A stretch of DNA of 64,000 nt from Calditrichales bacterium MX18-03 (GCA_021083345.1 JAJGRE010000006.1:1-64000), one strand, 5' to 3'. Shown: positions 10,676 to 19,684, counted from the stretch's first letter. The notes: generated by a model from the letters alone, not told the origin. Numbers and translations: made by a program.

Positions 10676-11275
10676 CTATACTTCTCTTCTTCCTTCCATC
10701 GCCTTCATCAGTGTGACCTCATCCGCATACTCCAGATCTCCGCCCACCGGTATGCCGTGGGCAATGCGGGTGACCTTGATGCCCATAGGCTTGATGAGCC
10801 GGGAGATATACATGGCCGTGGCCTCCCCTTCGATGTTGGGATTGGTGGCCAGGATGATTTCCTTTACCTCCTGCTGTCCCAGTCGTTTCAGTAGCTCCTT
10901 GATCCGGATCTCCTCCGGGCCGATACCCTCCATGGGTGAGATAGCCCCATTCAATACGTGATACATGCCCTTGTACTCCCGGGTCCTCTCCATGGCAACC
11001 ACATCCTTGGGGTCTTCAACGACGCAGATGAGGCCTTCATCCCGCTTGGGATTCCCGCAGATGCTGCAAACCTCGGAGTCGGTGATGTTGCAGCATATAC
11101 GGCAGTGCTTGATATTCCTTTTGGCACTGATGATGGCACCGGACAGCTGCTCGACCTCCCCGGACGGCATATTCAGGATATGAAAAGCCAGCCGCTGCGC
11201 CGTCTTGCTTCCGACGCCCGGAAGCTTCGACAGCTCGTCGATGAGCTTTGCTATCGGTGCTGCATAAAAGCTCAT
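10676..11275 (-). CDS. recR: Recombination mediator RecR
   Basis: RecR works with RecO/RecF to load RecA on gapped DNA. The 199-residue protein has the N-terminal helix-hairpin-helix ([16 protein letters not shown], residues 17-32), a four-cysteine zinc site ([17 protein letters not shown], near 57-73) and a Toprim domain starting at [10 protein letters not shown]. Its length matches the family. The start overlaps the ebfC stop by one base (TAATG), which indicates translational coupling. Confidence 0.97.
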   Translation of the reverse strand: MSFYAAPIAKLIDELSKLPGVGSKTAQRLAFHILNMPSGEVEQLSGAIISAKRNIKHCRICCNITDSEVCSICGNPKRDEGLICVVEDPKDVVAMERTREYKGMYHVLNGAISPMEGIGPEEIRIKELLKRLGQQEVKEIILATNPNIEGEATAMYISRLIKPMGIKVTRIAHGIPVGGDLEYADEVTLMKAMEGRREV

Positions 11276-11616
11276 TAGAACAGACCTCCCGGCAAATTCA
11301 ACCCGCCGGTCAGCTTGCTCATTTCACGGCTGATCATTTCATCCGCCTGCCGGATGGCTTCATTTACCGCTGCCATGATCAGGTCCTGCAGCATTTCCAC
11401 GTCATCCGGATCTACGGCTTCGGGTTTTATGGTAATGGACTGAATCTCTTTCTTTCCGTTGGCTACAACCGTTACAGCGCCGCCTCCCGCACTGGCCTCA
11501 ACATTCCTCTGCTCAATTTCCTCCTGCAGTTTTGCCATATCCTTCTGCATTTTTTGAACCTGCTTCATCATATTGTTCATATTTCCCATTCCGCCTGGGT
11601 AGCCGCCTTTTGCCAT
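11275..11616 (-). CDS. ebfC: Nucleoid-associated protein EbfC/YbaB
   Basis: A 113-residue YbaB/EbfC family DNA-binding dimer, thought to help organise the nucleoid. The glycine- and methionine-rich N-terminus ([21 protein letters not shown]) leads into a long helix, then a small beta sheet with [13 protein letters not shown]. It sits between dnaX and recR as in most bacteria. Confidence 0.95.
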   Translation of the reverse strand: MAKGGYPGGMGNMNNMMKQVQKMQKDMAKLQEEIEQRNVEASAGGGAVTVVANGKKEIQSITIKPEAVDPDDVEMLQDLIMAAVNEAIRQADEMISREMSKLTGGLNLPGGLF

Positions 11617-11676
11617 TTTTGCATACCTCCGTTATATTTATTTACATTACTTTCATCTATTGCATAGCCTATTATA

Positions 11677-13284
11677 CTACGCCTCTTCAACGACTTCAAC
11701 GTTATCCTGTCCAACCAGTCCGATGGCGGCAGCAACGATATCGTTCTCCACGTCATCAGCAGCCTGGGGCTCGTTTTCCAACAAGCACCTGATCCTTACC
11801 TTGGTGCCGAAATAAACTGCAGCCAGCGCTTCTACGTCGCTCTTGTTGGCAGGGGTCTCTATCGCTTCTTTGCAATGGGCATCGCCGTTCTCAAACTGCA
11901 GTGCCAGTACCCCGCCTTCAAATCTCACCGGTTTTGCCAGCGCCAAATAGGTGCGGAGCTTGATCTTTCCTTTGCTCTTCAACTCCTGGATAAAACCGCT
12001 CCATTTCTCCATGAAATTGGTATCCGAAAGCTGCGCGGGAGGGCTTGCCTTGGGCTTTGCTTCAGCAGCCTTCTCCTTCCTGGCAGGTGCAGGACTGCCG
12101 CTTTCCCTTGCTTCCGGCAGTACGGCCATTGGGATTCCTCCCGCCAGGGCAGCTTCCAGCTTGGCCAGTCTGGCCATCAGTCCTTCCAGGCTTTCATCAC
12201 TTTCCAGTTTGCACAATCGTACAATGGCAATTTCCAGAAGGATCTTGGAATTGGACGTCCACTTTGCCTCATTCTCCAGTTCGGACAACAGCCTGATGCA
12301 GCGGATGATGTTCTCCTTGCTGTATTCGGCAGCCTGCTTTTTCAACTGCGCTATGCCTTCCACCGACATGTCGATGATTTCTTCGCAGCGCTCCACCACT
12401 TTTGTCATCAGCAGGTTCCGGTAATGCACCAGCATATCCTTGATGAACTGGTTCATGTCCTTGCCGCAGGAAGCCAGTTCATCCACCAGCAGGATGGCAG
12501 CTCCCGCGTCCGCTCTATGGATGGCATCCGCTGCTTTGAACAGGTACTCGTTGTTGGCTATTCCCAGTACATCAAGAGCGGCCTCCACTGTAATCTGCTT
12601 GTTGCCGTAAACCGCACACTGGTCCAGGATGCTTAGTGCATCACGCATTGCACCGTCGGCGTTACGTGCAATGAGACGCAGCGCATTCTCGTCGGCAGTC
12701 AGCTCTTCCGTGCTGCATACCCTTTGCAGCCTGGCGGTAATCTCCTCAACACCGATGCGCTTGAAATCAAAGCGCTGGCACCTGGACAGGATGGTGGCCG
12801 GAAGCTTATGGGGCTCCGTGGTAGCCAATATGAACAGCACATACTCCGGCGGCTCCTCCAGGGTTTTCAAAAGCGCATTGAAGGCCTCATTGGTCAGCAT
12901 ATGCACTTCATCTATAATATAAACCTTATAGCGCCCCATGGTGGGCGTAAATTTGATGGCTTCCCTCAGGTTCCGGATATCATCGATCCCTCTGTTGGAG
13001 GCAGCGTCGATCTCATAGACGTCTATGGAGTTGCCTTCATTGATGCTCACACAGCTTTCGCAGGCATTGCAGGGATTGTGCTCCTGGGGATTCCTGCAGT
13101 TTGCAGCTTTGGCCAGAAGCTTCGCCGTCGTGGTCTTTCCTGTTCCTCTGGTTCCGCAAAACAGATATGCGTGGGTCAGCTTGTTGTTTTTCAGCTCGTT
13201 TTTCAACGTGACGGTGATCTGGTTCTGCCCGCAAACATCCTCAAAAAGCTGCGGCCTCCACTTTCTATATAAGGCTGTATACAT
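11677..13284 (-). CDS. dnaX: DNA polymerase III subunit gamma/tau
   Basis: The clamp-loader ATPase of the replisome. The 535-residue chain has Walker A GTRGTGKTTTAKL (near 45-57), a four-cysteine zinc module (CRNPQEHNPCNACESC, 64-79), Walker B/DExx IIDEVHML, and sensor 1 ATTEPHKLPATI, then the clamp-loader lid and collar domains. A Pro/Ala-rich linker near 390-410 leads to a shorter tau-like end. SD AGGAGGT lies six bases from the ATG. No A-rich slippery sequence for a separate gamma form was noticed. Confidence 0.97.
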   Translation of the reverse strand: MYTALYRKWRPQLFEDVCGQNQITVTLKNELKNNKLTHAYLFCGTRGTGKTTTAKLLAKAANCRNPQEHNPCNACESCVSINEGNSIDVYEIDAASNRGIDDIRNLREAIKFTPTMGRYKVYIIDEVHMLTNEAFNALLKTLEEPPEYVLFILATTEPHKLPATILSRCQRFDFKRIGVEEITARLQRVCSTEELTADENALRLIARNADGAMRDALSILDQCAVYGNKQITVEAALDVLGIANNEYLFKAADAIHRADAGAAILLVDELASCGKDMNQFIKDMLVHYRNLLMTKVVERCEEIIDMSVEGIAQLKKQAAEYSKENIIRCIRLLSELENEAKWTSNSKILLEIAIVRLCKLESDESLEGLMARLAKLEAALAGGIPMAVLPEARESGSPAPARKEKAAEAKPKASPPAQLSDTNFMEKWSGFIQELKSKGKIKLRTYLALAKPVRFEGGVLALQFENGDAHCKEAIETPANKSDVEALAAVYFGTKVRIRCLLENEPQAADDVENDIVAAAIGLVGQDNVEVVEEA

Positions 13285-13431
13285 GGTTACCTCCTATGGC
13301 AGGGATGCGCTTTCTCGATAAATTATCTATAAACTATATTAACATATCTTGCAGCAAGAAAAAAGAAAAGCTTGGTTGTTCCTTGTTCCTCAATCCTAAT
13401 CTTGTCCTAAAACCCGTTCCCTATACATGAA

Positions 13432-13471
13432 AGTACACTGGCAACCCCATTGCCGGGGTGGACAGTGTACT
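13432..13471 (-). terminator. Terminator overlapping the HD-GYP stop codon
   Basis: AGTACACTG (13432-13440) and CAGTGTACT (13463-13471) form the outer stem, with a CCCC/GGGG inner pairing. The minus strand continues into TTTC. The T-tail is short, so termination may be partial. Confidence 0.6.
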
Positions 13472-16139
13472 AGAAAAACTCTATCTCTTCATTTCTATAG
13501 ATCCGCTCCAGCACCTCCGGCTTCATCCGGAATACCGCCTCAACGGCATCGACCACCTGTGGGTGGAACTGCGTGCCTTTATTATGGATGATCTCGCTTA
13601 TTCCCTGCCGCATGCTCTTCGCGTGATGGTAAGGGCGGTCCGAGGTGATGGCATCAAATGCATCCGCTACACTGATGATTGCCGACATCATGGGGATCTC
13701 GGCTGCCGTCAGCCTTTCGGGATAGCCTGTTCCGTCATACCGCTCGTGATGGTAGCGTATCGCCCGCAAAATGTCTTCATCCAAGCCTATCTTGGATACG
13801 ATCCTGTAGGCAATGTCAGGGTGCTGCTTGACGACCTCATATTCTTCCGCTGTCAGCGGTCCGTTTTTATTCAGAATGGCGTCGCTGATCCCGATTTTTC
13901 CAATATCGTGCAACACCCCTGCAACCCAGATGTCCTCTACGAAACCCTTGGTATAATTCATCTCCGATGCAATGAAGGAAGCGTACTTTGCAACCCTGAC
14001 GGAATGGCTCTCGGTGTATACATCCTTTGCCTCTACCACCGATACAAGGCTTTGCACCGTTTGCAGGTAGGCACGCTTCAGATTGTCATAGACTATGGCA
14101 TTGTCGATGGCAACCGCCAGATTGTTGGATAGCAAGTTGAGAAACTCGATCTGGTCCGGGCCAGGCAGCTTTTTGACGACGGTGCTCATGACTCCGATAG
14201 CTTTCGACTTGACAATAAAGGGGATCATAATCAGATATTTCCCCTGTGCTTCCCTATAAAGCCGCTCCATGTACTCATCCGGGAACCCACCTTCCCTCAG
14301 CTCTATTACCTCAGTCCTTCCCTTGCGGAGAGCCAACCCTATGGGATCGTACCGGCTATCCTTTGGATTCATATTGAGGCCTTCGAGGTTTTCACCCTTT
14401 GCAGCCTTGAGATTCAGCAAATAGGGATTCTTCTCATCCGTCAACCGAATCGTGCACATTACGGCATCAGAAATGCTGGCAACCTGACTGACCACCCCGT
14501 TCAATACGCTTGTCAGATCCATTGTCGAGGTGACTGCTTTGCTGATCCGGATCAATGCCTGCAGCTCCTCATATTTCTTTTGCAGCTGGTCCTCCATGAC
14601 TTTTCTCTGGGTGACATCCCTGGCAATCGCCTGTATTCCCACCACCCGGTCTTCCTCCATGACGCGCTTCATGCTGCCTTCAGCAAGGATCCGGCTGCCA
14701 TCCTTTTTTGTCAGTTCCTTCCGGTACACATAGTAATCATACTTGGCATCCAGCAGCTCCCGAAAACCGGGATAGCTGCTTTCCATAATAGAGCTGACCG
14801 GCTTTCCGATCAGTTCTCTTTCTTCATAGCCCAAAATCTTCTCCGCACTGCTGTTGACGTAGACCAGCCGGTCTTCTGAATTGGCAACGAAGACCATATC
14901 CGAAATATTGTGCAGCAGCAGCCTGTGCTTTTCTTCCGATTCGTTCAGCTGCACCATGGTTGCTTCCAGCTGCTCATAGGATGCCTCAAGCTCCAGGTTG
15001 GCTTGCTGCATCTGTTCGTTATTGACATTGAGTTCTTCCGTTCTTTTTAGCAGTTCCACGTAGGTTTTTTTAAGATTAAGTGACATAACGTTGAAAGCCT
15101 CCGCCAGTTCCCTGATCTCGTTGACACCCGGCATATCGATCCGGCTGTCCAGGTTTCCTGCTGCGATGGCTTTCGCACGGTTCTTCAGCGCCACTAGCGG
15201 CTCCGAAATGGAATGGGACAGCACAAAGGACGCCAGAATAGCAAAAAGAACACTGGCGATGCCTAGGTATAGCAAGAGCAGCTTGGTATCCTTATTGACA
15301 ACATGAAGCCCATTGTAGAAGCTGTCGACATCCGTCAGGGTCACGATCTTCCAGCCGCTGGCATTGATCACGGAAAAAACGGATATCCAGCGCCGGCCGG
15401 CCGACTCGAATTCTCTGTAGCCTTCATTCATATACATCACAACATCGGCAACCGGTTCCAGGATAAAATCCCCGTCGCGCAAGTTTGCCGTCGTGTTGTA
15501 TCCGCCTCCAAGGGCAAGCCTGATATCGCCTGAGGGATTGATGATATATGCCTGCGCCTGGTCCTGGCCTTTTTCGGTCCCAAGCATCTTCAGAAAGTTT
15601 TCAATGGAAATATTGGCAATGAGGACCCCTTCAATCTGCGTACCTGCACCGGTCACAGGCATAGCCAGGCCGACACAGCGCTTACCGCTGACGATGTCGG
15701 TATACGGTTCTAGCCAGGTCAGGCCGTTGCGTCTGGCAGCGCTTGCGTAGCTGCTCAGCTTTGAATAGTCCTTAAGGGGTTTTGTCAAGACGTCATGAGG
15801 CTGAATGGTGCCGTCACTTTGTATCAGGAAAAGATTAAGGAATTGCGGATTAGCGGCCAGCTGTTCTTTAAGGTAGGGTGTGGTATCATTAATGCTTGTC
15901 CCTATGTAAGGATATGCCTTTGCTATGGTTCTCAGAGTTTGCTCCTGGTTCCCAAGTGTGAGCCTGATTTTCTCCATCCGGCTTTGGGCATAGGTGTGGT
16001 TCATGTTCTTGAAATCCGTCTGCATCTTTAGATCTGCGGTATAGTAGGTCAGTGCCAGCGATGCGGCAAAAGGGCAAATGGCTGCTATCAGAAAGCTGAT
16101 CAAAAGCTTCAATTTAAAACTGTTCAGCAAGCTACCCAA
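13470..16139 (-). CDS. Membrane sensor with dCache-like, HAMP, PAS, GAF and HD-GYP domains
   Basis: An 889-residue signalling protein predicted to degrade cyclic di-GMP. The order is: TM segment (about 10-33), an extracellular dCache-like sensor (40-280), a second TM (about 287-308), HAMP (309-360), a coiled coil, a PAS domain (about 400-520, with NISDMVFV and GYEERELIG), a GAF domain (about 540-690), and HD-GYP (about 700-880). HD-GYP hallmarks are present: HDIGKIG, HHERYDGTGYP and ADAFDAITSDRPY. These support a working metal-bound phosphodiesterase. The gene stands alone, and the ligand of the sensor is unknown. A PilZ protein at 45607-46002 shows that c-di-GMP signalling exists in this organism. 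Confidence 0.93.
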   Translation of the reverse strand: MGSLLNSFKLKLLISFLIAAICPFAASLALTYYTADLKMQTDFKNMNHTYAQSRMEKIRLTLGNQEQTLRTIAKAYPYIGTSINDTTPYLKEQLAANPQFLNLFLIQSDGTIQPHDVLTKPLKDYSKLSSYASAARRNGLTWLEPYTDIVSGKRCVGLAMPVTGAGTQIEGVLIANISIENFLKMLGTEKGQDQAQAYIINPSGDIRLALGGGYNTTANLRDGDFILEPVADVVMYMNEGYREFESAGRRWISVFSVINASGWKIVTLTDVDSFYNGLHVVNKDTKLLLLYLGIASVLFAILASFVLSHSISEPLVALKNRAKAIAAGNLDSRIDMPGVNEIRELAEAFNVMSLNLKKTYVELLKRTEELNVNNEQMQQANLELEASYEQLEATMVQLNESEEKHRLLLHNISDMVFVANSEDRLVYVNSSAEKILGYEERELIGKPVSSIMESSYPGFRELLDAKYDYYVYRKELTKKDGSRILAEGSMKRVMEEDRVVGIQAIARDVTQRKVMEDQLQKKYEELQALIRISKAVTSTMDLTSVLNGVVSQVASISDAVMCTIRLTDEKNPYLLNLKAAKGENLEGLNMNPKDSRYDPIGLALRKGRTEVIELREGGFPDEYMERLYREAQGKYLIMIPFIVKSKAIGVMSTVVKKLPGPDQIEFLNLLSNNLAVAIDNAIVYDNLKRAYLQTVQSLVSVVEAKDVYTESHSVRVAKYASFIASEMNYTKGFVEDIWVAGVLHDIGKIGISDAILNKNGPLTAEEYEVVKQHPDIAYRIVSKIGLDEDILRAIRYHHERYDGTGYPERLTAAEIPMMSAIISVADAFDAITSDRPYHHAKSMRQGISEIIHNKGTQFHPQVVDAVEAVFRMKPEVLERIYRNEEIEFF

Positions 16140-16310
16140 GCAACTTCATCCCTTTCTCAGATCGAAATAAATTGCAATATGCACTTATTATACATCAAAA
16201 TAAAAAATTGTGTAGGTGTTTTCGACAAAATTCTTTGCTTTTGCTGTTTTATTCTTTGTTATTCAACATTTTTCGACATTCCTGCCTCTGCTTTCCGCTG
16301 TTCATGCAAA

Positions 16311-16337
16311 AAAAGAAAAAACTTGTTATTCAACAAG
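16311..16337 (-). terminator. Terminator of the SRP RNA
   Basis: On the minus strand CTTGTT-GAAT-AACAAG (16322-16337) is followed by TTTTTTCTTTTTTT, a textbook intrinsic terminator just past the SRP RNA 3' end. Confidence 0.85.
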
Positions 16338-16351
16338 CTTTGTTTTAAATT

Positions 16352-16630
16352 TGATGGCCGTGCACCTTTCTTCGACTCACGCCTACAAGCGTTACCCAGG
16401 TAGTTAGCTCCAACCAGGCAACCCTGCGGCACACGAAAGGGTTCACTTACCGTTGCTTCCTTCCGGACCTGGCGGGGTTCATGAATTTCCGTTGCGCAGG
16501 ACCCAATCATCGTCACCACTTGCCTGAGGCAGACCCTACAAGCGGGAGCCTTAGCAAAGGAATTCAACCCTGCTATTGCGGATTGCAGGTTACAGGGCAC
16601 CGCAGTCTCCCCGTCTAGCACGACCAAACT
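16352..16630 (-). ncRNA. ffs: Signal recognition particle RNA, large Firmicutes type
   Basis: The RNA of the signal recognition particle, about 275 nt, including the Alu domain found in Bacillus/Clostridium. Read on the minus strand it has GTGCTAGACGGGGAG at the 5' end, GGTGCCCTGTA and GGGTCCTGCGCAACGG. It also has the highly conserved apical S-domain loop CAGGTCCGGAAGGAAGCA, where Ffh binds, and ends with GAAAGGTGCACGG. The two ends pair (GGTCGTGC near 16618-16625 with GCACGGCC near 16356-16363). A perfect promoter lies about 50 bases upstream, so the primary transcript is probably trimmed at its 5' end. Confidence 0.97.
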
Positions 16631-16689
16631 TTTGGACATAAACGCCGTCAGTAACGGTTGGTCTATGTTTTTATCAATTCAGCTATTTA

Positions 16690-16718
16690 ATTATAATCGT
16701 TATGCTGTATCCTGTCAA
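16690..16718 (-). promoter_or_regulatory. Consensus sigma-A promoter of the SRP RNA
   Basis: -35 TTGACA (16713-16718) and -10 TATAAT (16690-16695) are both perfect, separated by 17 bp. This strength fits a highly expressed stable RNA. Confidence 0.93.
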
Positions 16719-16743
16719 CTTTCAATAATCTCCACTAAAGATA

Positions 16744-17454
16744 CTAATCCACAATTTTGAAAAAAAGCTCCCGGCCTTTTTTTTCCACTTCCGAGATGAC
16801 ACCTGCCTTTTTCAGGCAGTAGGTTGTTTTCCCGGCCAATGCTCTCGATATGCCGGCCCGCTCTGCCAGCATCTTGTTGCTGAAGGGCTGATCCAGGTTT
16901 TCCGGCAGTAAGGTCAGAAGGTCCCTGACGCAATGATACTGCGTCTTCCGGCCCAGCTCTAGCAGCCTCCGGTCTATGATGCTGACACCTTTCCGCCGCC
17001 AGCTGCCTTCGCCGTCCTCACAGCGGACCTCTTCTTCCTTGATCATGACGATTTCCAAACTGACGTTTTCCTTATCCAGAAGCTTCGGACAGCGCATCAG
17101 TTCTCCGAAAACATCCATGGTTTTACCCTTTTTAGGAGATTTTCTGCGGCTGACCGGTTCATGGTTGCCATTAAGCCTGCTGATATATTTCTCTTCCGAA
17201 ATGGGGTAGACAACCAGCACCTCACGGTCCTGAGACAACATATCCAGCTTTTCCTTCATGGCGTAAAGGTTTTTTGTCTGAATCTCAATGACCCGGTTTT
17301 CCTGTGCAATGTCCACAACATAGTTATCCAGCTTGCACTCTATGCAGTCGCCCGGCTGCGCATAGGAATCCTTCAAGGCAGCATGCAAGCTGCTTTCATT
17401 TTTTTGTCCGATAGGCTTGCTCGCAGCCCTCGGTTTTGGTCTTTTTTTTCTCAT
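16744..17454 (-). CDS. Hypothetical protein, possible PD-(D/E)XK nuclease fold plus winged helix
   Basis: I do not recognise this 236-residue protein. After a basic start, residues about 20-85 contain an E near the first helix (ESSLHAALKDSY), then VVDI and IEIQTKN. That order of E, D and E-x-Q resembles the active site of PD-(D/E)XK nucleases, with Q in place of the usual K. The C-terminal 70 residues look like a winged helix (FSNKMLAERAGISRALAGKT). The start was set at the ATG at 17452-17454 because GGGGGCGG lies six bases before it; a longer ATG start at 17517 lacks an SD. It lies directly upstream of the SRP RNA, on the same strand. Confidence 0.6.
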   Translation of the reverse strand: MRKKRPKPRAASKPIGQKNESSLHAALKDSYAQPGDCIECKLDNYVVDIAQENRVIEIQTKNLYAMKEKLDMLSQDREVLVVYPISEEKYISRLNGNHEPVSRRKSPKKGKTMDVFGELMRCPKLLDKENVSLEIVMIKEEEVRCEDGEGSWRRKGVSIIDRRLLELGRKTQYHCVRDLLTLLPENLDQPFSNKMLAERAGISRALAGKTTYCLKKAGVISEVEKKGRELFFKIVD

Positions 17455-17735
17455 ACATCCGCCCCCGGTCAAAATAGGATCGGCATACCTGTCGCTATTC
17501 ATTATAGTTGATTTCACCGGGTATATCCACTCTGTTCTTCTGGATTTTTACACCCCAAGCGGCATCCCGCACCTCTTGAGCCAATGTCTTCAAAACCTGG
17601 CAGCTGCCTGCTTCAGAGCCTTTATTTACATGGGCCGGACATATCGACACCTTTTCGCATATTGTTTATAATTATATTCGGGTTTTAAAAAAGACTGCCC
17701 TTATTTATATTTTTCTTTTAAAAGAGGTGAATAAT

Positions 17736-18179
17736 GTGAGAAAAAGCTGGAAAAAGACAGCTCTTATCCTGATCATTTCTCTGCTGCTGCTTGCTTCCTA
17801 CAGCGTGGTTTATGCCGGTTCCATCACCGGTGCGCTGTCCAGCATTGTTGCGCGTGTTGTTGTTGCTTTTGACAGAATCGGAGATGGCATATCAGGTGAT
17901 TCAGAAAATGAAATGGCTGACATCGCTGTAAAAACTAAAAACATAGTCGACGGCATTATTTCAAAAACACAGCAGGATGTGGAAGCAGAGCTGGATGCCT
18001 ATAAGGACGCGCAGTTGGAGAAGAAAAACCAGGAGATTGATGCCCTCGTGAAGGACACGGAAGCCTCCGTCAACCGGAAGAAGGCAGAGAAGCTGGACGA
18101 ATACAAGGAAAAAATCGATGAAAAGATCAATAGGGAGTATGACAAGCTGATCAATGATCTGACAAACGGCAACTCATAA
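17736..18179 (+). CDS. Hypothetical exported or membrane-anchored coiled-coil protein
   Basis: About 147 residues. A basic N-terminus and one hydrophobic segment (KKTALILIISLLLLASYSVV) form a signal peptide or anchor. The middle is small and polar, and residues 70-145 form a long charged helix rich in K, E and D that should be a coiled coil. GTG at 17736 is preferred because AAAGAGGTG lies six bases before it; an earlier in-frame GTG is part of that SD. No family is recognised. It is followed by its own terminator. Confidence 0.6.
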   Translation: MRKSWKKTALILIISLLLLASYSVVYAGSITGALSSIVARVVVAFDRIGDGISGDSENEMADIAVKTKNIVDGIISKTQQDVEAELDAYKDAQLEKKNQEIDALVKDTEASVNRKKAEKLDEYKEKIDEKINREYDKLINDLTNGNS

Positions 18180-18195
18180 TACCTTGATGCGCCAA

Positions 18196-18220
18196 GCACC
18201 CGAAAGGGTGTATTTTTTTT
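18196..18220 (+). terminator. Terminator after the coiled-coil gene
   Basis: CACCC-GAAA-GGGTG (18197-18210) is followed by TATTTTTTTT. Confidence 0.85.
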
Positions 18221-18233
18221 GATGCATTTAATA

Positions 18234-18261
18234 TTGCATTTTTAATGCACCACGCTATAAT
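18234..18261 (+). promoter_or_regulatory. Promoter of yjdF leader
   Basis: -35 TTGCAT (18234-18239) and -10 TATAAT (18256-18261) with a 16-bp spacer give a transcript start near 18268 and a 137-base leader. Confidence 0.7.
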
Positions 18262-18267
18262 AGGGAT

Positions 18268-18404
18268 AGCAGGGATAAAAACACGGTTTGGTTGGTAGTC
18301 CAAACGGACGCGGCATAATTCGGTGAAATTCATGATTGCGTCTCAGTAACCTTCCCCCCCTGGGGTCGTCCCTTCTCTGTATGTTAAAGAACAGGGGGAT
18401 TTAA
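18268..18404 (+). promoter_or_regulatory. yjdF-type riboswitch leader
   Basis: The leader between the promoter and yjdF folds into several helices. GTTTGG pairs with CCAAAC, GACGC pairs with GCGTC, and AGGGA near 18270 pairs with TCCCT near 18370. A run of seven C (18354-18360) can pair with the GGGGG of the yjdF SD at 18394-18398, which would block translation. Established knowledge: yjdF genes in Firmicutes often carry the yjdF motif RNA, a riboswitch class reported to sense azaaromatic compounds. Assignment here rests on the downstream gene and on structure, not on a covariance search. Confidence 0.65.
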
Positions 18405-18815
18405 ATGAATATTCAATTGACGGTTTTTTTTGAAGCACCTTTTTGGGTTGGCGTTTTTGAAAGACATAACGACACCGGTTATGAGGTTTGCAAAGTGGTA
18501 TTCGGAGCGGAGCCAAAGGATTATGATATATATGATATGATCAAGAACCGATTTGACTGCATCCGATTCAGCGAACCGGTTGACAGTGACCAGATATGCC
18601 TCCGGAAGATCAACCCGAAGCGTCAGCAGCGTGAAATCCGCAAAGCAGTTTCTCCGTCCGGGGTGGGGACAAAGGCTCAGGAGGCTTTAAAACGCCAATA
18701 TGAAGAAAACAAGGCCCAACGAAAGCTGCAAGCGAAGAAAAACCATGAAGCCGAGAAGCAGCGGCAGTTTGAACTGAGACAGCAAAAGAAGAAGAAAAAG
18801 AAAAAAGGCCACTGA
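18405..18815 (+). CDS. yjdF: YjdF family protein (DUF2992)
   Basis: A 136-residue protein of the YjdF/DUF2992 family. The N-terminal half is a compact domain with FFEAPFWVGVFER and VVFGAEPKDYDIYD, both typical. The C-terminal 50 residues are very rich in K, Q, R and E, form a helix, and end in a lysine run. The molecular function is not established; the family is tied to a riboswitch for azaaromatics, hinting at response to toxic heterocycles. SD AGGGGGA sits at good distance from the ATG and can be masked by the leader. Confidence 0.9.
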   Translation: MNIQLTVFFEAPFWVGVFERHNDTGYEVCKVVFGAEPKDYDIYDMIKNRFDCIRFSEPVDSDQICLRKINPKRQQREIRKAVSPSGVGTKAQEALKRQYEENKAQRKLQAKKNHEAEKQRQFELRQQKKKKKKKGH

Positions 18816-18822
18816 TTTTCTC

Positions 18823-18847
18823 ACCCCATAGGGGTATTTTTTTCTGC
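18823..18847 (+). terminator. Terminator after yjdF
   Basis: ACCCC-ATA-GGGGT (18823-18835) followed by ATTTTTTTC. Confidence 0.85.
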
Positions 18848-18909
18848 TAATGGAACACTAAATATACGATAACTCGCGGTTTACTTCAGTGTATAAAGGA
18901 AGTGAGCAT

Positions 18910-19287
18910 TTGAGAAAGTATGTTGTATACACAGCAGCACTTCTGGCAGGGATCCTGTGCGGTTTTTTCATTGTTTTCAACCTGGTATTCTCAGACAAAG
19001 GCGATGCTTACGGAGAGATCGCGGCAGTCTTCCTGCTTATTGTGGCTGTGTATGGATTTTGCGGTGCAGCGCTTGGCTTCTTTCTGCCGGGCTACGGATG
19101 GATCAATGGGCTCCTGCTCAGCCTGCCTGCCATTGTGCTGGTGGGGTTGTATTCCTTTCGGGAATCAGGCCAGGTTGTCTTTAATATGTCGGTGCTGCTT
19201 CTGACTATCGCAAGCACCTGGCTAGGCATCCGAATGGGTGAGTGGCTCTCACAACAGCACAGGAAAACCGGCAGCAGGCCGCGTTGA
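18910..19287 (+). CDS. Small integral membrane protein, hypothetical
   Basis: About 125 residues with four hydrophobic helices (about 4-25, 35-58, 65-85, 92-110) and a basic, cytoplasmic C-terminus. No family is recognised. TTG at 18910 is preferred: AAAGGAAGTGAG lies just before it. An in-frame GTG at 18889 would overlap no SD. The gene ends in a terminator shared with the convergent DUF3243 gene. Confidence 0.6.
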   Translation: MRKYVVYTAALLAGILCGFFIVFNLVFSDKGDAYGEIAAVFLLIVAVYGFCGAALGFFLPGYGWINGLLLSLPAIVLVGLYSFRESGQVVFNMSVLLLTIASTWLGIRMGEWLSQQHRKTGSRPR

Positions 19288-19336
19288 AGAAAAAGCACAC
19301 CAAGCATGAGATTTTGCTTTGTGTGCTTTTTCTTCT
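19284..19336. terminator. Bidirectional terminator between convergent genes
   Basis: GAAGAAAAAGCACAC (19286-19300) pairs with GTGTGCTTTTTCTTC (19321-19335), with inner CAAGCA/TGCTTTG pairing. Both strands carry T-rich ends, so it can serve the membrane gene on plus and the DUF3243 gene on minus. Confidence 0.85.
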
Positions 19337-19339
19337 TTC

Positions 19340-19615
19340 CTATTGCAGCGTTTTATCCGATTGGACCATCTTCACGATCATGCCTGAAAGCGCTTTCCTG
19401 TCGGCATCGTCGCCAACCCGCCACAATTCTTGCAGCAGCCTCTGCTCCCGGTTCTCAGGGTCAACATTGGAAGAAAGGAAGCTTCCTACCTTGACGCCGA
19501 TTTTTTCAATGGTATTCTCCGAAAGCCCTACTGTTTCACCCATGTCTACCGCTTTTTTCAGCGTCAGCTTCCAGTCATGCCAGTCATTGATGAATTCTGC
19601 CCGCTTCATTTCCAT
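19340..19615 (-). CDS. DUF3243 family protein (YmfJ-like)
   Basis: A 91-residue soluble protein matching the DUF3243/YmfJ pattern: FINDWHDWKLTLKKAVDMGE at the start and a C-terminal half with LWRVGDDADRKALSGMIVKM. Function unknown. The start ATG at 19613-19615 has SD GGAGGTG at the right distance; a longer frame upstream has none. It lies downstream of the zinc-ribbon gene on the same strand, separated by a weak hairpin. Confidence 0.8.
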   Translation of the reverse strand: MEMKRAEFINDWHDWKLTLKKAVDMGETVGLSENTIEKIGVKVGSFLSSNVDPENREQRLLQELWRVGDDADRKALSGMIVKMVQSDKTLQ

Positions 19616-19684
19616 TCTTTCACCTCCAGATACCCGTCTGATACCTTTAGGTTGCGCCTTTAAACGCCTCAATATGCAACATAT

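Noticed and set aside
12629-13272. Plus-strand frames across dnaX
   Set aside because: Shadows of dnaX; no SD and no family features.
16259-16639. Minus-strand open frame of 126 codons
   Set aside because: It lies across the SRP RNA; conserved RNA motifs explain the sequence.
18268-18404. Cyclic di-GMP class I riboswitch for the yjdF leader
   Set aside because: GGACGC is present, but the CAAACC and tetraloop-receptor features of that class are missing, and the downstream gene points to the yjdF class.
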